From Desulfosporosinus acididurans (GTDB taxonomy: Bacteria; Bacillota; Desulfitobacteriia; Desulfitobacteriales; Desulfitobacteriaceae), in contig NZ_LDZY01000020.1 of the NCBI RefSeq assembly GCF_001029285.1, positions 1 to 58,612 of the forward strand: DNA of 58,612 nt, written 5' to 3'. Position 1 is the first letter of the stretch. Each line of letters starts with the position of its first letter. A program made the position numbers and the translations under genes. Of this stretch, positions 49,469 to 58,062 are shown piece by piece. Under the pieces are notes generated by a model that did no database searches, was not told the origin of the DNA, and saw only the letters and a list, made by a program, of their open reading frames with translations.

Positions 49469-51579
49469 TTAAGAAGTAAGAAGACTTTTGAATTCTTCAA
49501 TTGCATGAACCGGGCGTTGACAGGTGAAGTCCTGACAGAGATAGGCGGTTGTTTGGCCCGTCTCTATAGGGTAATCCTTGAGCCAAGGAATAAAAGAGTC
49601 AAGGTTGCCTTCATGATAAAGAACTGATGAGTAGGGACGAAAGTCTGAGAAAAAGGCTTTACGCATTTCTGAAAGTTGGGGAGAGTTCAAAGATCCGGCT
49701 AGAATCAGTTCTTGGCTAGGCCGTAGGGCAAATTGCAAAGCTTGCAAAAAAGACGTGTAGCCTGAGGGGTGTTCTTCAAGTATGGGACGGAAATAAAAGA
49801 AAAGCTGCTCTGTTTTTTCACTCCACCGTTCATCACCGGTGAGGCGCGCTAAGCGAATAAGATTTTGCGCTGTAATTGAGTTGCCGGACGGAAGAGCTCC
49901 ATCATAACTTTCCTTAGGGCGGATAAGAAGCTCTTCGGCATCTAAACCAGTTAAAAAATATCCCCCATCGTTGTTGTCAAAAAATAGTCGTTGAAGCTGA
50001 TCTTGAAGTTCAAGGGCAGTTTCAAGATAATGGGACTTTCCGCAGGCAGAATAGAGCTCTAAGAGTCCTTCGATTAAAAAAGCATAGTCATCTAAATAGC
50101 CCAAATAGGCTGAATCTCCTTTTCTGAATCGAGCTAAGAGCCGACCATCATCGCGTCGGAGGTTAGTAAGGATAAAGTTGACAGCTGCTTCCGCCGCCTC
50201 TAAAAATTCTGGGTTGCCCAATACTTGTGCGCCCTTGGCTAAGGCAGTGATCATCAGACCATTCCAGGCTGTTAGAATCTTATCATCCTTGTGAGGATGA
50301 ACTCGCTGCTCGCGGGCGTCAAACAAAGCACGCCGAGATGGTTCAAGTGCTTCCAGCTCTTCAGGAATTAAATCAGGACTGTCAATTAAACGTTTCCATA
50401 AAGCTCCCTGAAGTAAATTGGGTATGTTTTTTCCTTCGAAATTTCCTTGTGAAGTTATGTCATAGACCTTACAATAGTTTGAACCAGCCTCTTGACCGAG
50501 CACGTTTTCTACTTCTTCAGGCGTCCAAACATGGAATTTTCCCTCAATTCCTTCGGCGTCGGCATCTTCTGCCGAATAAAAGCCTCCCTCAGGCGAAGTC
50601 ATGTCACGAAGCACATAGGTAAGAATGCTATTGGCTATTTGCGCATCTCTTGGCTGATGACTAACTTGATAAGCTTCCAGGTAGGCTAAAGCGAGCAAGG
50701 CGTTGTCATAGAGCATTTTTTCAAAATGAGGAACCAGCCATTTTTCATCGGTGCTATATCGGGCAAAACCGAAACCAATGTGATCATAAATACCTCCCCA
50801 GGCCATTCCATCTAAAGTTTTGCGCACCATAGCAAGGGCTTTGCTCTGAGGATGGTCTTGGGCATAACGTAAGAGGAAGGTTAGTGTGTGGGGAGAGGGG
50901 AATTTTGGAGCTTGACCAAAACCACCATAACGAGAATCAAAACTTCGGGCTAACGTCTGATACGCTTTTTCAATAACATCTTTTCCCCAGGACTGGATTC
51001 CATCCGTTGAAGAAGGCTGGAATCCTGCCTTAGTTGGGACAGCTTGCTGAGATTGAACGGCAGATACAATCTGCTCGCTTGTTTCTCGGACATGTGATTC
51101 GTTGCCTTTCCAAAGGGCACCGACCTGTTCCAGAAGTTCCATCAGTCCTTGGCGGCCATAATGCGCATTTTTGGGGAAATATGTCCCCGCGAAGAAAGGT
51201 TTTTTCTCAGGCGTCATCATGATTGTCAGCGGCCAACCGCCTGACCCTGTTAAGGCCTGACAGAAAGACATGTAGATATGATCGATATCAGGACGCTCCT
51301 CGCGGTCAACTTTAATTGAGACAAAATAGCGATTTAAGAGGTCTGCGACCTCTTGATCCTCGAAGGATTCACGTTCCATGACGTGACACCAATGACAGGT
51401 AGAATTTTACATTGACGCTAAGAATACCCAATAGAAAGGAAAATGGGTTTGTTCTCAGCTATCGCTTTATCAAACGCTTCTTTTCCCCAAGGAAACCAAT
51501 CAACAGGATTATTGGCATGTTGAAGTAAGTAGGGTGATTTTTCCTTGGATAATCTATTGGGTTTATTCGTAGTAGTCAT
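49469..51579 (-). pseudogene. yyaL: YyaL/DUF255 thioredoxin-domain protein, disrupted by a 20-bp insertion
   Basis: The intact protein would be about 690 residues: an N-terminal thioredoxin-like DUF255 domain ([28 protein letters not shown]...IFLSIGYS) and a six-hairpin glycosidase-like C-terminal part. After IGYS the expected TCHWCHVMERESFEDQEVADLLN is cut off by 20 extra bases (51401-51420) that add a TAG stop and shift the frame. AGAAT flanks the extra 15 bases on both sides. Removing the 20 bases restores the reading frame exactly, including the CHWC redox motif. The start is ATG 51579, after AAGGAGGTG. The downstream 636-residue frame may still be made from an internal start but lacks CHWC. 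Confidence 0.88.
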
Positions 51580-51672
51580 GAGCAACACCTCCTTTTTTGG
51601 TATGTTCGCAGTTAGTATACCCAAACAAATACTAGTAACGCATAAGTATTTATTAGTGGAAACAAGAAAATA

Positions 51673-51711
51673 AGTAAATTAGTAAATTAGTAAATTAGTA
51701 AATTAGTAATT
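51673..51711. repeat. 8-bp tandem repeat (AGTAAATT, four copies plus a partial fifth)
   Basis: Four perfect AGTAAATT units run from 51673 to 51704, followed by AGTAATT. They lie between yyaL and the next minus-strand gene, upstream of yyaL, and are a likely site of slippage variation. Confidence 0.85.
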
Positions 51712-51747
51712 CCGCTATAATCGTGCCTCGTCGTGTCCTGAAAAATG

Positions 51748-52248
51748 CTATTTCCGATTCAATATTATGTAATTTATGACTCTTCTTTGAATTACTCTCA
51801 TTTCTTTGTTCGTTGTATTGTATTTAGAATAAACTTCTTCAGGTCTTAATAACTTTGAATTAATACCCCAACTATCGATTATGATATTTTTTTCTCGCTC
51901 ATTTAGAATAGTGTTCATGGCTGTTATTACTTCAGCTTTTTCAAACATGGGTCGTACATTGTTTGGTTTATTATCACCTTCCATTAAACTGGTAGGGAGG
52001 TAATCTGATTCATTATCTGGGAATTCATTAAATAATAACTTTAACTCGTCATCTGCATAAATTGTGCCATCACTGAAAAACTTTTCAATATTAATTGTAC
52101 CATCTTCCATAAAATCTATTTCCCATCTTTGCCTTGGAACTGCAACTTCAATCGTGATACTTTCAGACCTTATTTTATTTAAGCGAAAATGTATTTTGTT
52201 TTCTTTCAAATCATTTAAAAAGTTATTTATAATCTTGAAATTATCCAT
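51748..52248 (-). CDS. Immunity-like N-terminal domain with sigma-region-4-like C-terminus
   Basis: A 166-residue protein. The first ~85 residues (VAVPRQRWEIDFMEDGTINIEKF, SDGTIYADDELKLLFNEF) look like a small immunity-protein family of polymorphic toxin systems. The last ~60 (ILNEREKNIIIDSWGINSK ... VYSKYNTTNKEMRVIQRRVINYI) resemble a region-4-type helix-turn-helix. No toxin gene is adjacent. I chose ATG 52248, which follows GGAGTGAC; the longer frame to 52299 has no ribosome site. AT-rich composition suits an accessory gene. Confidence 0.65.
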   Translation of the reverse strand: MDNFKIINNFLNDLKENKIHFRLNKIRSESITIEVAVPRQRWEIDFMEDGTINIEKFFSDGTIYADDELKLLFNEFPDNESDYLPTSLMEGDNKPNNVRPMFEKAEVITAMNTILNEREKNIIIDSWGINSKLLRPEEVYSKYNTTNKEMRVIQRRVINYIILNRK

Positions 52249-52510
52249 ATGGGTCACTCCAATATTAAAGTCTTCGGTTATTGATACCCCCAAATACATG
52301 TCTGTAATTCAACGAACTTGAAGAAAATTCCTGCGTCCCAAAGCAAGTTGGATGTTAGTCAATGCTAGCCTTCTTTTTGACGTGTCTAACGTTGTCATAT
52401 TAAAGAAGCACGAGTCAATGCTTCGTAAATAATCTTCTATTGATATAAAATAAGTAAAAATGCTATACTTAAGTTACAATCTGGGCACTTTACAAATGAG
52501 GTGAAAGAAA

Positions 52511-52702
52511 ATGGCAACGGCTTCGTTCGATAGAAAAATAGTAATAAAAGACAAGACGGCTGTGGATGTTATCGTGAAAGGGTTAGAGTCTCCAGTGAAT
52601 GCTAACTCTTATTCTACGGTTGACATTACACAAGAATTTCAAAGAGGCAAAAACGCATTAAAAAGGTTCTCATCCCGCTCGAAGAACTCTTATCAGAAGT
52701 AG
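52511..52702 (+). CDS. Antitoxin-like small protein paired with a GNAT protein
   Basis: A 63-residue protein (MATASFDRKIVIKDKTAV ... RGKNALKRFSSRSKN) of a type commonly encoded directly before GNAT acetyltransferases. The C-terminus is basic, and its coding sequence overlaps the start of the next frame by about 45 bases. This layout suggests a type II toxin-antitoxin unit, with this as antitoxin. ATG follows GAGGTGAAAGAAA. Confidence 0.65.
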   Translation: MATASFDRKIVIKDKTAVDVIVKGLESPVNANSYSTVDITQEFQRGKNALKRFSSRSKNSYQK

Positions 52703-53211
52703 GAGCAGATAAGGCTCAAGCTATTTTATCCACTTTTTCATGTGCCAAAGACCCAGATGTGCAGTCTTTTCTAGTTAATAAATCTATTTTATTCGAACAA
52801 ATTTCGAAGAGCAGGACTTTTTTAATCGTTGATGAAGATTCTTTGGATGATGGGGACTTTAGAATATTGGCGTATTTTAGCTTGGCTTTGAAGTCTCTTA
52901 AGTTAGATAATTCACTTTCTAAAACCCGAATAAAGAAAATTGATGGGTTGTCAAACAAAATAGAGGATACCTCAGTCTATCTGCTTGGACAGCTCGGCAA
53001 AAATGAGCCATATCAGAAAGATATACAAGGTAAGGAAATACTTGAGAAATACGTTTTTCCCCTAGTGACACAGGCTGTTAAATACGTAGGCGGTAGAATC
53101 ATCTTGATTGAGTGTGCTAATAAGGAAAAGCTTATCAGTTTTTATGGGAATAACGGATTTGTCTACTTACAAGAAGACGAGTATGTTCAAATGATACGAT
53201 TTTTGGTTTAA
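52657..53211 (+). CDS. GNAT-family acetyltransferase, toxin-like, no standard start codon
   Basis: The frame opens after the stop at 52621 and reads KKVLIPLEELLSEVGADKAQAILSTF, then AKDPDVQSFLVNKS, a typical beginning of GNAT proteins paired with small antitoxins, and ends with IILIECANKEKLISFYGNNGFVYLQ, the GNAT C-terminal motif. No ATG, GTG or TTG is available before residue ~34; ATT at 52657, 8 bases after AGAGG, is the most likely start, giving 184 residues. Either a rare ATT start is used or the start codon was lost. GTG 52759 would remove a conserved part. Confidence 0.6.
   Translation: MKKVLIPLEELLSEVGADKAQAILSTFSCAKDPDVQSFLVNKSILFEQISKSRTFLIVDEDSLDDGDFRILAYFSLALKSLKLDNSLSKTRIKKIDGLSNKIEDTSVYLLGQLGKNEPYQKDIQGKEILEKYVFPLVTQAVKYVGGRIILIECANKEKLISFYGNNGFVYLQEDEYVQMIRFLV
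52939..53050 (+). repeat. Segment duplicated at 57430-57542 (GNAT part)
   Basis: These ~112 bases inside the GNAT gene recur at 57430-57542 with about ten differences, including GAGGATACCTCAGTCTATCT and the run up to CTTGAGAAATA. Confidence 0.85.
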
Positions 53212-53351
53212 CTTTTGAGTTATTGAGTTATATCGAAAGTATGAAAAGATTAAGATGAATATGGTCTAATGATTCTCAGACACCCAGGGGTTATATGTCC
53301 TTGGGTTTTTGAATATAAGAATAAAGTAGAATTTTGCGGGGGGTAATCTTA

Positions 53352-53765
53352 GTGCAAAAAGTATCCGGCCTTTGGCAAGGTGGGAAAAAAGTATCCCTAT
53401 CATTAAATCCGGACAGGAAAATTGTGATCGATGAGAATGGTCCCAAAGCAACAGATTTAGTCTTAGCAGGACTCGTAGGATGTAGTTCCGGTGTTTTTAC
53501 GATGCTTTGCGAAAAGATGAGAGTTGATATTCATGGCCTCAAAGTCACAGCCGAAGCTGAGCGAGCAACAGAACCTCCGAAGCTATTTACTAAAATTTCT
53601 TTGATCTATCATATTGATGTGGATAAAAATTTGGAAAATAAAGTAATCAGTGCTATAAAACTGAGCAAGAAGTATTGCACTGTATATAATATTTTGGACC
53701 AAAGTACGGAAATTAGTGTGTTCTGTTATATCAATGGGGTTAGTATCGAATACGACGAAAAATAG
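53352..53765 (+). CDS. OsmC/Ohr-family protein
   Basis: A 137-residue protein with the OsmC fold: early beta strands, then DLVLAGLVGCSSGVFTMLCEKMRVDIHGLKVTAEAE carrying the first conserved cysteine on the central helix, and KKYCTVYNIL with the second. Both peroxidatic-type cysteines are present, so peroxide or organic hydroperoxide reduction is possible; several OsmC branches have unknown roles. GTG 53352 after GGGGGG is preferred to TTG 53334. Confidence 0.8.
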   Translation: MQKVSGLWQGGKKVSLSLNPDRKIVIDENGPKATDLVLAGLVGCSSGVFTMLCEKMRVDIHGLKVTAEAERATEPPKLFTKISLIYHIDVDKNLENKVISAIKLSKKYCTVYNILDQSTEISVFCYINGVSIEYDEK

Positions 53766-53787
53766 CACGAAAACTGGACATTGAACG

Positions 53788-53830
53788 AAAAAACCTCCAG
53801 TCGTAGGTAGAAATACGATTGGAGGTTTTT
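53788..53830 (+). terminator. Strong terminator after osmC
   Basis: AAAAACCTCCAGTCGTA pairs with TACGATTGGAGGTTTTT with one mismatch and an 8-base loop; the right arm supplies the T run. Confidence 0.88.
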
Positions 53831-53893
53831 ATGTCAGAAAAAAAGGGAATGCCAAGATACAGCGCAGATACTAAAGAAATGGTTGTTACACCG
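53831..53893 (+). pseudogene. First codons of an IS3-type transposase OrfA (remnant)
   Basis: ATG at 53831 follows GGAGG within the terminator and reads MSEKKGMPRYSADTKEMVV, which resembles the start of IS3-family OrfA proteins (MSEKRGxRRYSKEFKEEVV). The similarity stops after about 21 codons. This is debris of a lost element. Confidence 0.4.
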
Positions 53894-53947
53894 TCAAAAT
53901 TACAATTTTGCAAAAACAATACCGTATGTAGTGTTAAAATAGTTTAG

Positions 53948-54175
53948 GAAAACTACATATAGTGTTTGGATTTACATGATTAATGAACCAGAACGTTTTT
54001 TGACTTTCTGGTTTATTATTTTAGGATATTATCATCTGCAGAAGGAATATTTAGGAACTTGTTGAACTGTAGATGAAGGAAATTTATGGCATCTTGACTC
54101 CTACTCGTAGAGCAATTGTTATAAGGATTGAGTATTACGCTACATGAGTTGGGGAGGATGGTATGGAAGGAGCAG
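53948..54175 (+). repeat. Segment duplicated at 57548-57763
   Basis: About 220 bases recur at 57548-57763, with scattered substitutions and a 12-base gap. It contains the hairpin AACCAGAA/TTTCTGGTT (about 53986-54014) followed by TATTATTTT, a probable terminator, and ends at the start of the small membrane protein gene. Confidence 0.85.
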
Positions 54176-54342
54176 CACTTTTAATAATAGCCACAATTAC
54201 TTCAATGTTGTTCTTTATAAATAGCGTGTTTCTAATCAGAAGAATAATCGAAAAAAGAGACATAGCCTTTCACACAATTGGCGGGGCAGTGATGTTTGGG
54301 GCTATTGTTTTTACTACACTGGGAGTTATGACGATGAGATAA
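54163..54342 (+). CDS. Small two-helix membrane protein
   Basis: A 59-residue frame (MEGAALLIIATITSMLFF ... GAVMFGAIVFTTLGVM) with two hydrophobic segments separated by a basic loop RRIIEKRD. ATG follows GGGGAGGATGGT, a strong ribosome site, so I think it is real. A shortened degenerate copy starts at 57749 after the same ribosome site. Function unknown. Confidence 0.55.
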   Translation: MEGAALLIIATITSMLFFINSVFLIRRIIEKRDIAFHTIGGAVMFGAIVFTTLGVMTMR

Positions 54343-54400
54343 TTGGCAGTCTTTGAAAGACTTTAGGACATTGCATTCCAAAATTAAGGTTGGGATAAAT

Positions 54401-54919
54401 ATGAAAAAGGTTATGAGATGGATTGGTTTAGTTATTGCCATTGTTGTAGTTGCTGTAATATCCATAAAAATTGTCGATTATAATTCCTTGACAAGTAAGA
54501 ATACCAGGAATTTGGAACGGTTTTTATCCCAGAATACTTATCATGCAAATGGAAAGGTAAAGGATTTAATTACTATTGACTATGATAAAATGTATGTTTT
54601 TCAGCCTTATCAGTCGATGGATGAAATGGAAAGACAAATTGGCTTAAAGTATCCAAAATTAGAACAGGGCTTAAGCGAAGGAATGAATAACATTTTATTT
54701 GTCATAGACAAGGAACCAGTTGCTTATTTGTTTGGATATCCCAGCAATACTGGATATTTCGTCAATATTCCAAGTGGTGAGTACACTAAAGCACAATTTG
54801 AAGGCATGACGTATAAAGCGGAGTCTAGAGAAGTCGGCAACTCTTACGGAACCCCTAAAACATATGTAAATTACCAGTTTATACAAGGAGCGAAGTCAAA
54901 ATATTTTAAATTTATGTAG
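54401..54919 (+). CDS. Hypothetical protein with N-terminal membrane anchor
   Basis: A 172-residue protein. Residues 5-24 (MRWIGLVIAIVVVAVISIKI) form one membrane helix or uncleaved signal; the rest is outside and hydrophilic, with alternating strands. No family is recognised. I chose ATG 54401 (MKKVMRW), the typical start of such proteins, rather than the frame's earlier start at 54353. Confidence 0.6.
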   Translation: MKKVMRWIGLVIAIVVVAVISIKIVDYNSLTSKNTRNLERFLSQNTYHANGKVKDLITIDYDKMYVFQPYQSMDEMERQIGLKYPKLEQGLSEGMNNILFVIDKEPVAYLFGYPSNTGYFVNIPSGEYTKAQFEGMTYKAESREVGNSYGTPKTYVNYQFIQGAKSKYFKFM

Positions 54920-54932
54920 GGAGAACATTTTC

Positions 54933-55085
54933 ATGGAGTTACTGAACATCAATGGGAAAGACTATGAATTCGTTCATAGATATGGAAAAAACAATGAACT
55001 TAGAAAGTCTCTAAATGATTTAACCCAAATGATATTTGGTTTTAATTTTGAACAGTGGTATTTAAATGACGCGGGTGTTAGCTAA
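54933..55085 (+). pseudogene. Truncated GNAT acetyltransferase (N-terminal 50 residues)
   Basis: ATG 54933 after TAGGGAGAACATTTTC reads MELLNINGKDYEFVHRYG and LNDLTQMIFGFNFEQWYLND, which matches the start of a GNAT subfamily (usually continuing GYWNDxYIPYSL). It stops at 55085 after 50 residues, against a usual length of about 270. It is a remnant. Confidence 0.5.
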
Positions 55086-55196
55086 TGCGACACTTTTTTA
55101 TGTATTCAAAATTGTGAAATCTAGCATAAAATTGTTCAGCGTAGTAAATTAATGTAATTACAAAATAGGAAAACGAATTTTACGAGGAGAAGTAAT

Positions 55197-55706
55197 ATGA
55201 TAAAGAATTGTGCCAAGTTCATCATTATTTTATTAATTATTACGAATCTAATATTTATTTCAACAACCGTTTTCTATAAAAGTAAAATTGATAATCAAGT
55301 ATTCAAAGTATATACATTCGAAGGCGAAAATAAAGATATTCGATTAAGCAATGGCATTATAATTATCTATCCTAGTAAACAGATTGTTAACGGTGGGCAA
55401 ATACACTATATAGGCAATAAATTAGGAAATATAAAATTTTATTCTAAGACTATTTATCTGAATAAACAAGGGCATCAAGACCATATCTTATCTAACTCTA
55501 TGTTGGATTATAACGGCCCGCTGATGACGTTTCCTGATGAGCTATTACTAAATAGAGATATTGGAGGAATAAGTGGAGAGAAACTACTCAGTGACAATGA
55601 CATCAAAACAATCAAAGATAACCTCTGTTTTTCTCTTAACTGTACACTAGATGACGGTAAACCTATAAATTTTATTGTTAAACTAAGTGTAAAAGAAATT
55701 CTGTGA
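55197..55706 (+). CDS. Hypothetical protein with N-terminal membrane helix
   Basis: A 169-residue protein. Residues 5-28 (CAKFIIILLIITNLIFISTTVF) are a membrane anchor or signal; the remainder is a mostly beta, extracellular-type domain. I do not recognise the family. ATG follows ACGAGGAGAAGTAAT. Confidence 0.6.
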   Translation: MIKNCAKFIIILLIITNLIFISTTVFYKSKIDNQVFKVYTFEGENKDIRLSNGIIIIYPSKQIVNGGQIHYIGNKLGNIKFYSKTIYLNKQGHQDHILSNSMLDYNGPLMTFPDELLLNRDIGGISGEKLLSDNDIKTIKDNLCFSLNCTLDDGKPINFIVKLSVKEIL

Positions 55707-55767
55707 ATTAAATGAAGTTGATTAATTCCATTACGGCAAATAAATGCATAAGTAAAATAAAGGTAAT

Positions 55768-55803
55768 AACCCCATCGGTCACTAATGTTTGTATATGGGG
55801 TTA
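55768..55803 (+). terminator. Hairpin between two hypothetical genes
   Basis: AACCCCAT pairs with ATGGGGTT across a long loop; no T run follows, so terminator function is weakly supported. Confidence 0.4.
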
Positions 55804-55840
55804 GTCCATATCAGTTATTTATAAATAACAGAGGGAACAT

Positions 55841-56515
55841 ATGAAAAAGTTTTATATATATCATAATATCAAAGGAAACAATCTTAAACAATTATTACTG
55901 TTTGTTGGAAAATACAGTGATAGAATGTCCTTTGCAAGATATTATAAAGGTAAACTTACTGAAGAAGAATTTAAGCAATTGCAAATGGAATATAAAGCAT
56001 CAATTCTTGAAGAAGATAAAAAGAAAAGACTACATTATAAGGAAAACGTGAATGGATATAGAGATAGAATTAATAATTTCTGTAGAACTGATATGAGCGT
56101 CGAAGAATATGCCGAAAAATATTTTAATCGACTTCTGGAACAAGATATTATGAGTTGTAATTTAAACTATGAGAGATTTGAGAACGGGAAATATGAACCG
56201 TATAAAAGAATGAGTGCCGATTTTTTATATGTGAAGTATACAAGAAAGACACCTGTAAACAGGGGACCAGTCTTTGAAATGTGCTTTTTTATGATAGGTG
56301 AAACCTATCGCAAATTATTGTTAAATATGAATAAGTTATTTGAATTCCCTTATCAAATTGAAGATGGAGAATTTGAAGACTTAACTTTTTATAAAGAAGA
56401 AAGATTATTATTAGCGATTTGTTCTCATGAACGTTTTGCATATATGAATTTAGAGGATGACGAATACCAGGAATTCTTAAAACTTGATATTTTAAGTGAT
56501 TTAACAGAAAGATAA
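55841..56515 (+). CDS. Hypothetical protein
   Basis: A 224-residue, charged, soluble-looking protein with no signal or membrane segment, rich in Lys, Glu, Tyr and Arg. The first half is mostly helical (LTEEEFKQLQMEYKASILEEDKKKRL); the middle (MSADFLYVKYTRK, VFEMCFFMIGETYRKLLLNM) looks alpha/beta. No recognised motif. ATG follows CAGAGGGAACAT. The AT-rich accessory setting suggests an island gene. Confidence 0.6.
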   Translation: MKKFYIYHNIKGNNLKQLLLFVGKYSDRMSFARYYKGKLTEEEFKQLQMEYKASILEEDKKKRLHYKENVNGYRDRINNFCRTDMSVEEYAEKYFNRLLEQDIMSCNLNYERFENGKYEPYKRMSADFLYVKYTRKTPVNRGPVFEMCFFMIGETYRKLLLNMNKLFEFPYQIEDGEFEDLTFYKEERLLLAICSHERFAYMNLEDDEYQEFLKLDILSDLTER

Positions 56516-56535
56516 AAACGTTTGAAATAGCATGT

Positions 56536-56691
56536 ATGTGGTATGGCGGAACGGGGACATGGACGTTAGCTCAAAATACAATACATATTATAGCAGGATA
56601 CCCTGGTAACACAGCAAACAACCAATCTGACCCAAGAGGAAATAAACTAATTTACAATGCTTTAAAAATTATTGGAAAGATAAAAGAGTAA
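56536..56691 (+). pseudogene. C-terminal remnant of an unknown gene
   Basis: A 51-codon frame (MWYGGTGTWTLAQNTIHIIAGY ... NQSDPRGNKLIYNALKIIGKIKE) with protein-like composition but no ribosome site; the frame stays open upstream into the previous gene. It looks like the tail of a larger, lost protein. The remainder of 56692-56928 shows nothing I can support. Confidence 0.3.
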
Positions 56692-56928
56692 ATGAACGTT
56701 AAATTATTGATGAGGTAACCAATATATACTTAATTCTACGTAAAGTTGATTGACTTGCCAATGATTACATCTTTTTAATTAGAAAAAGCGAAGGATTATT
56801 GTTCAATTATTCTTTAACCCAGTAGTTAAATCCGTCCGCTCTAACCAGCCCAGTGTTGGACGGACATTTATAGAACCAGGCGGAATTGCCACTCACAATA
56901 CAAATTTCAATAAGTTTAGGAGATTAAC

Positions 56929-57405
56929 ATGATGCCGTTGCTAGATTTCCAACCAGTTACCTCTAAGCATCTTGAGGTATTTAAAGAAATAGTCAACTCA
57001 AATAATGAATATAACTTGTTATCTGAAGGTCATGCTGTACTTAGTGATGCAGAAATCCTAGAGATGTATGAATCATCTAAAAGGCTAGGTGCAGTAACGT
57101 GTTTTGTTAATTACGATGGTTGCCCCGTTGGGGTAATTGATTACCTCATCAAAAATCCGTCTGACAACATGCCGTGGTTAGGTTTGATGATGATACATGC
57201 CCAGCATCAAAGAAAAGGATACGCTATCGAAGCACTGAAAAAATATGAGTGTTTAATGCGGAATAAAGGTTTAAAGAAAGTACGCCTCGGCGTTATCAAA
57301 GGAAATAACCGTGCGTTGAATTTCTGGATTAATAGAGGATTTATCTTTTATCATGAGAAATTAGGAGATAAATTTATGGTGATGTGTTTTGAAAAGGAGT
57401 TGTGA
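56929..57405 (+). CDS. GNAT-family N-acetyltransferase
   Basis: A 158-residue protein of normal GNAT size. WLGLMMIHAQHQRKGYAIEALKKYE is the acetyl-CoA-binding motif A (QRKGYA), and VRLGVIKGNNRALNFWINRGFIFYHEKLGD is motif B. It transfers an acetyl group to an unknown amine. ATG 56929 follows TTTAGGAGATTAAC. Confidence 0.85.
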   Translation: MMPLLDFQPVTSKHLEVFKEIVNSNNEYNLLSEGHAVLSDAEILEMYESSKRLGAVTCFVNYDGCPVGVIDYLIKNPSDNMPWLGLMMIHAQHQRKGYAIEALKKYECLMRNKGLKKVRLGVIKGNNRALNFWINRGFIFYHEKLGDKFMVMCFEKEL

Positions 57406-57429
57406 AATTTAAAAGACTCTTATCTGAAG

Positions 57430-57763
57430 ATTGATGGGTTGTCAAACAAAATAGCGGATACCTCAGTCTATCTGCTTGGGCAGCTCGGCAAAAATGAGTT
57501 TTATCAGGAAGATATAGAACGTAAGGAAATACTTGAGAAATAGATTTAAAAACTACATATTGTGTTTGAATTTGTGTGATTAATGAACCAGAATGTTTTT
57601 TGACTTTCTGGTTTATTATTTTCGAATATTATCATTTGCAGAAGGAATATTTAGGAACTTGTTGAACTGTAGATAAAGGAAATTTATGGCATCGTGAGCA
57701 ATTGTTTCAAGGATTGAGTATTACGCTAATTGAGTTGGGGAGGAAGGTATGGAAGGGGCATTG
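57430..57763 (+). repeat. Decayed second copy of the 52939-54175 region
   Basis: 57430-57542 copies the GNAT segment at 52939-53050 and ends it with an in-frame TAG; 57548-57763 copies 53948-54175. About 900 bases between the two parts (including osmC) are missing here. A stunted copy of the small membrane protein frame starts at 57749 (MEGALMLGAIFELI) and stops after 19 codons. Confidence 0.85.
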
Positions 57764-57904
57764 ATGCTTGGGGCTATTTTCGAACTTATACAATTATACT
57801 GCCTTTAGTTATATTCCCTTCTATTTAACCCTCTATTTCATTGCCCTAATGGCAACAAAACTACTTTCTAAGAATAACACTGTTAAGATATGAAGTTTGT
57901 TGTG

Positions 57905-58005
57905 AATGGTAAACTAAACCATACACATTTACGCCAATGAAAGCATACAGGTTTCTGCCACAAAGCATACAACTTTTTGCCAACAACCATACAACTTAAA
58001 TCAAA
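57905..58005 (+). mobile_element. Left end of an IS21-family element
   Basis: The 100 bases before the transposase contain repeated blocks of the form CATACA-N2-TTTNTGCCA (GCATACAGGTTTCTGCCA, GCATACAACTTTTTGCCA and a partial CATACAACTT), the multiple end repeats typical of IS21 elements. The exact outer end is not certain; about 57900-57915 is likely. The element continues past the window edge. Confidence 0.7.
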
Positions 58006-58062
58006 TACAGCGATCGGACTTTGTTAGAATAGTGACTAGCAAAGAGGTCAGGAGCTGTTAGA

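Noticed and set aside
51673-51711. Possible CRISPR array
   Set aside because: The repeat unit is only 8 bases with no spacers; it is a simple tandem repeat. No CRISPR array or cas gene was seen anywhere in the window.
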